Below, one piece after another: positions 5,670 to 6,393 of a DNA stretch of 6,393 nucleotides. The stretch's first letter is position 1, and the number at the start of each line of letters is the position of its first letter. The notes below the pieces were generated by a model that saw nothing but the letters and a program-made list of their open reading frames with translations, did no database searches and was not told the origin of the DNA. The translations under genes were made by a program, and so were the position numbers. The DNA is from Spirochaeta_B sp964398645 (GTDB taxonomy: Bacteria > Spirochaetota > Spirochaetia > DSM-27196 > DSM-8902): positions 1-6,393 of the forward strand of contig CAYNNU010000132.1 of the NCBI GenBank assembly GCA_964398645.1, written 5' to 3'.

Positions 5670-6393
5670 ATGACGGCGGTTGAAAGGATAAAAATACGAC
5701 TCACCGAGCTTTGGTATCCTCTGTCGTATCTCGGCGCATTGCTGCGGGAGTTGGTTTTTTTCTGGCGTCAGCGTCACACAACCCTACATGTTCTGGTTAT
5801 GCAGGTTTTTTTTACTGGGGTAGAAGCGGTAAGTACGATTGCGTTTATTTCAATGGGAATCGGGGCGATCATCATTGTGCAGGGCACGGCTATTCTGCCG
5901 CAATTTGGTGCACAGGATGTCATGTATACCTTGCTTATTATGATTATTACCCGTGAGTTGGGCCCCTTGCTTACCGCCTTCATTGTAGCCGCAAGATCAG
6001 GCAGTGCAATTTCCACCGAGTTGGGGAATATGGTTGTTAGCCATGAAGTCGAAGCCTTTGTGGCCGTTGGAATCAATCCTGTATCCTATCTTGCCGTGCC
6101 TCGCGTTCTTGGGGTTGCGTTGTCCCTTTTGGGCTTGAATATCTTTTTTAATATTTTCGGACTGCTGGGTTCTTTCGTGGTTGTTTGGATTTTTCAGGGA
6201 CTGCCCTTTGGTGAGTATTTGTATAACCTTGCATCGAAAGCCGATATTTGGATGTTTATTTCTCCTTTTTTGAAATCCATAGCATTTGGTCTTGTCATCG
6301 GAACAGTGTCGACTTATTACGGATTTCAGGTTAAGCGGGCCACAACCGAGGTGCCCCAAAAAACGATTAAGGCAATAGGAGTTTCAATTGTGC
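5670..6393 (+). CDS. mlaE: MlaE-family ABC lipid-transport permease (3' end outside window)
   Basis: The frame is open from ATG 5670 to the window end (241 residues), close to the full family length of about 260, so only the last transmembrane part is missing. MlaE is the inner-membrane permease of the Mla/Ttg2/YrbE ABC system, which moves phospholipids between inner and outer membranes with an ATPase (MlaF) and an MCE-domain protein (MlaD). Visible are an N-terminal amphipathic region (ELWYPLSYLGALLREL), a hydrophobic segment at about 55-80, and the signature at 95-148: RELGPLLTAFIVAARSGSAI, ELGNM, then EAFVAVGINPVSYLAVPRVLG. Further membrane segments lie at about 149-176 and 197-215, followed by YYGFQVKRATTEVPQKT. 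Codon use and frame show no break. mlaF and an MCE gene are expected just beyond the edge, but this cannot be seen here. The symbol follows the family; the substrate is inferred. Confidence 0.9.
   Translation, partial: MTAVERIKIRLTELWYPLSYLGALLRELVFFWRQRHTTLHVLVMQVFFTGVEAVSTIAFISMGIGAIIIVQGTAILPQFGAQDVMYTLLIMIITRELGPLLTAFIVAARSGSAISTELGNMVVSHEVEAFVAVGINPVSYLAVPRVLGVALSLLGLNIFFNIFGLLGSFVVVWIFQGLPFGEYLYNLASKADIWMFISPFLKSIAFGLVIGTVSTYYGFQVKRATTEVPQKTIKAIGVSIV

Overview
The window is 6.4 kb of ordinary, densely packed bacterial chromosome. All seven genes lie on the + strand: a partial gene at the left edge, five complete genes and a partial gene at the right edge. The content suggests a diderm, and most likely a spirochaete (Spirochaetales). 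The evidence is the OmpA-like C-terminal domain with a 'GHTA..G' variant motif, the divergent RsmE-type protein and an MlaE lipid-transport permease. G+C looks close to one half by eye. The genus cannot be fixed from this sequence, and the spirochaete call is recognition from memory, not a search result. I see no rRNA, tRNA, CRISPR array, insertion sequence, phage gene or attachment site. No stretch without a gene exceeds about 90 bases.

Layout. Bases 1-602 hold the C-terminal part of an outer-membrane OmpA-family protein. After a short gap with a weak hairpin plus T-run, bases 669-2916 form a two-gene sulfur-assimilation operon. Its genes are a CysK-type O-acetylserine sulfhydrylase and a MetY-type O-acetylhomoserine sulfhydrylase. 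The metY ribosome-binding site and start codon lie inside the end of cysK, so the two enzymes that fix sulfide into cysteine and homocysteine are translated as a coupled pair.

The next gap (2917-3002) carries a good sigma-70-like promoter, TTGACA-17-TATTTT. A perfect 12-bp palindrome overlaps its -35 box. It drives a second tight gene string: a TetR-family regulator (3003), an RsmE-type 16S rRNA methyltransferase (start overlaps the tetR stop as ATGA), an aldo/keto reductase (starting 4 nt after the rsmE stop), an 85-residue ribbon-helix-helix protein with a zinc-ribbon-like tail (1 nt after the reductase stop), and the start of an MlaE permease (20 nt later). The TetR protein probably controls its own operon through the palindrome. 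The small zinc-ribbon RHH protein is the least ordinary item and may be a second, metal- or redox-responsive regulator placed just before the lipid-transport genes.

No obviously new multi-gene system is visible. The best leads are the RHH/zinc-ribbon protein, the TetR operator-promoter, the substituted peptidoglycan-binding residue in the OmpA domain, and the odd composition of the tetR-rsmE-AKR-RHH-mlaE operon.
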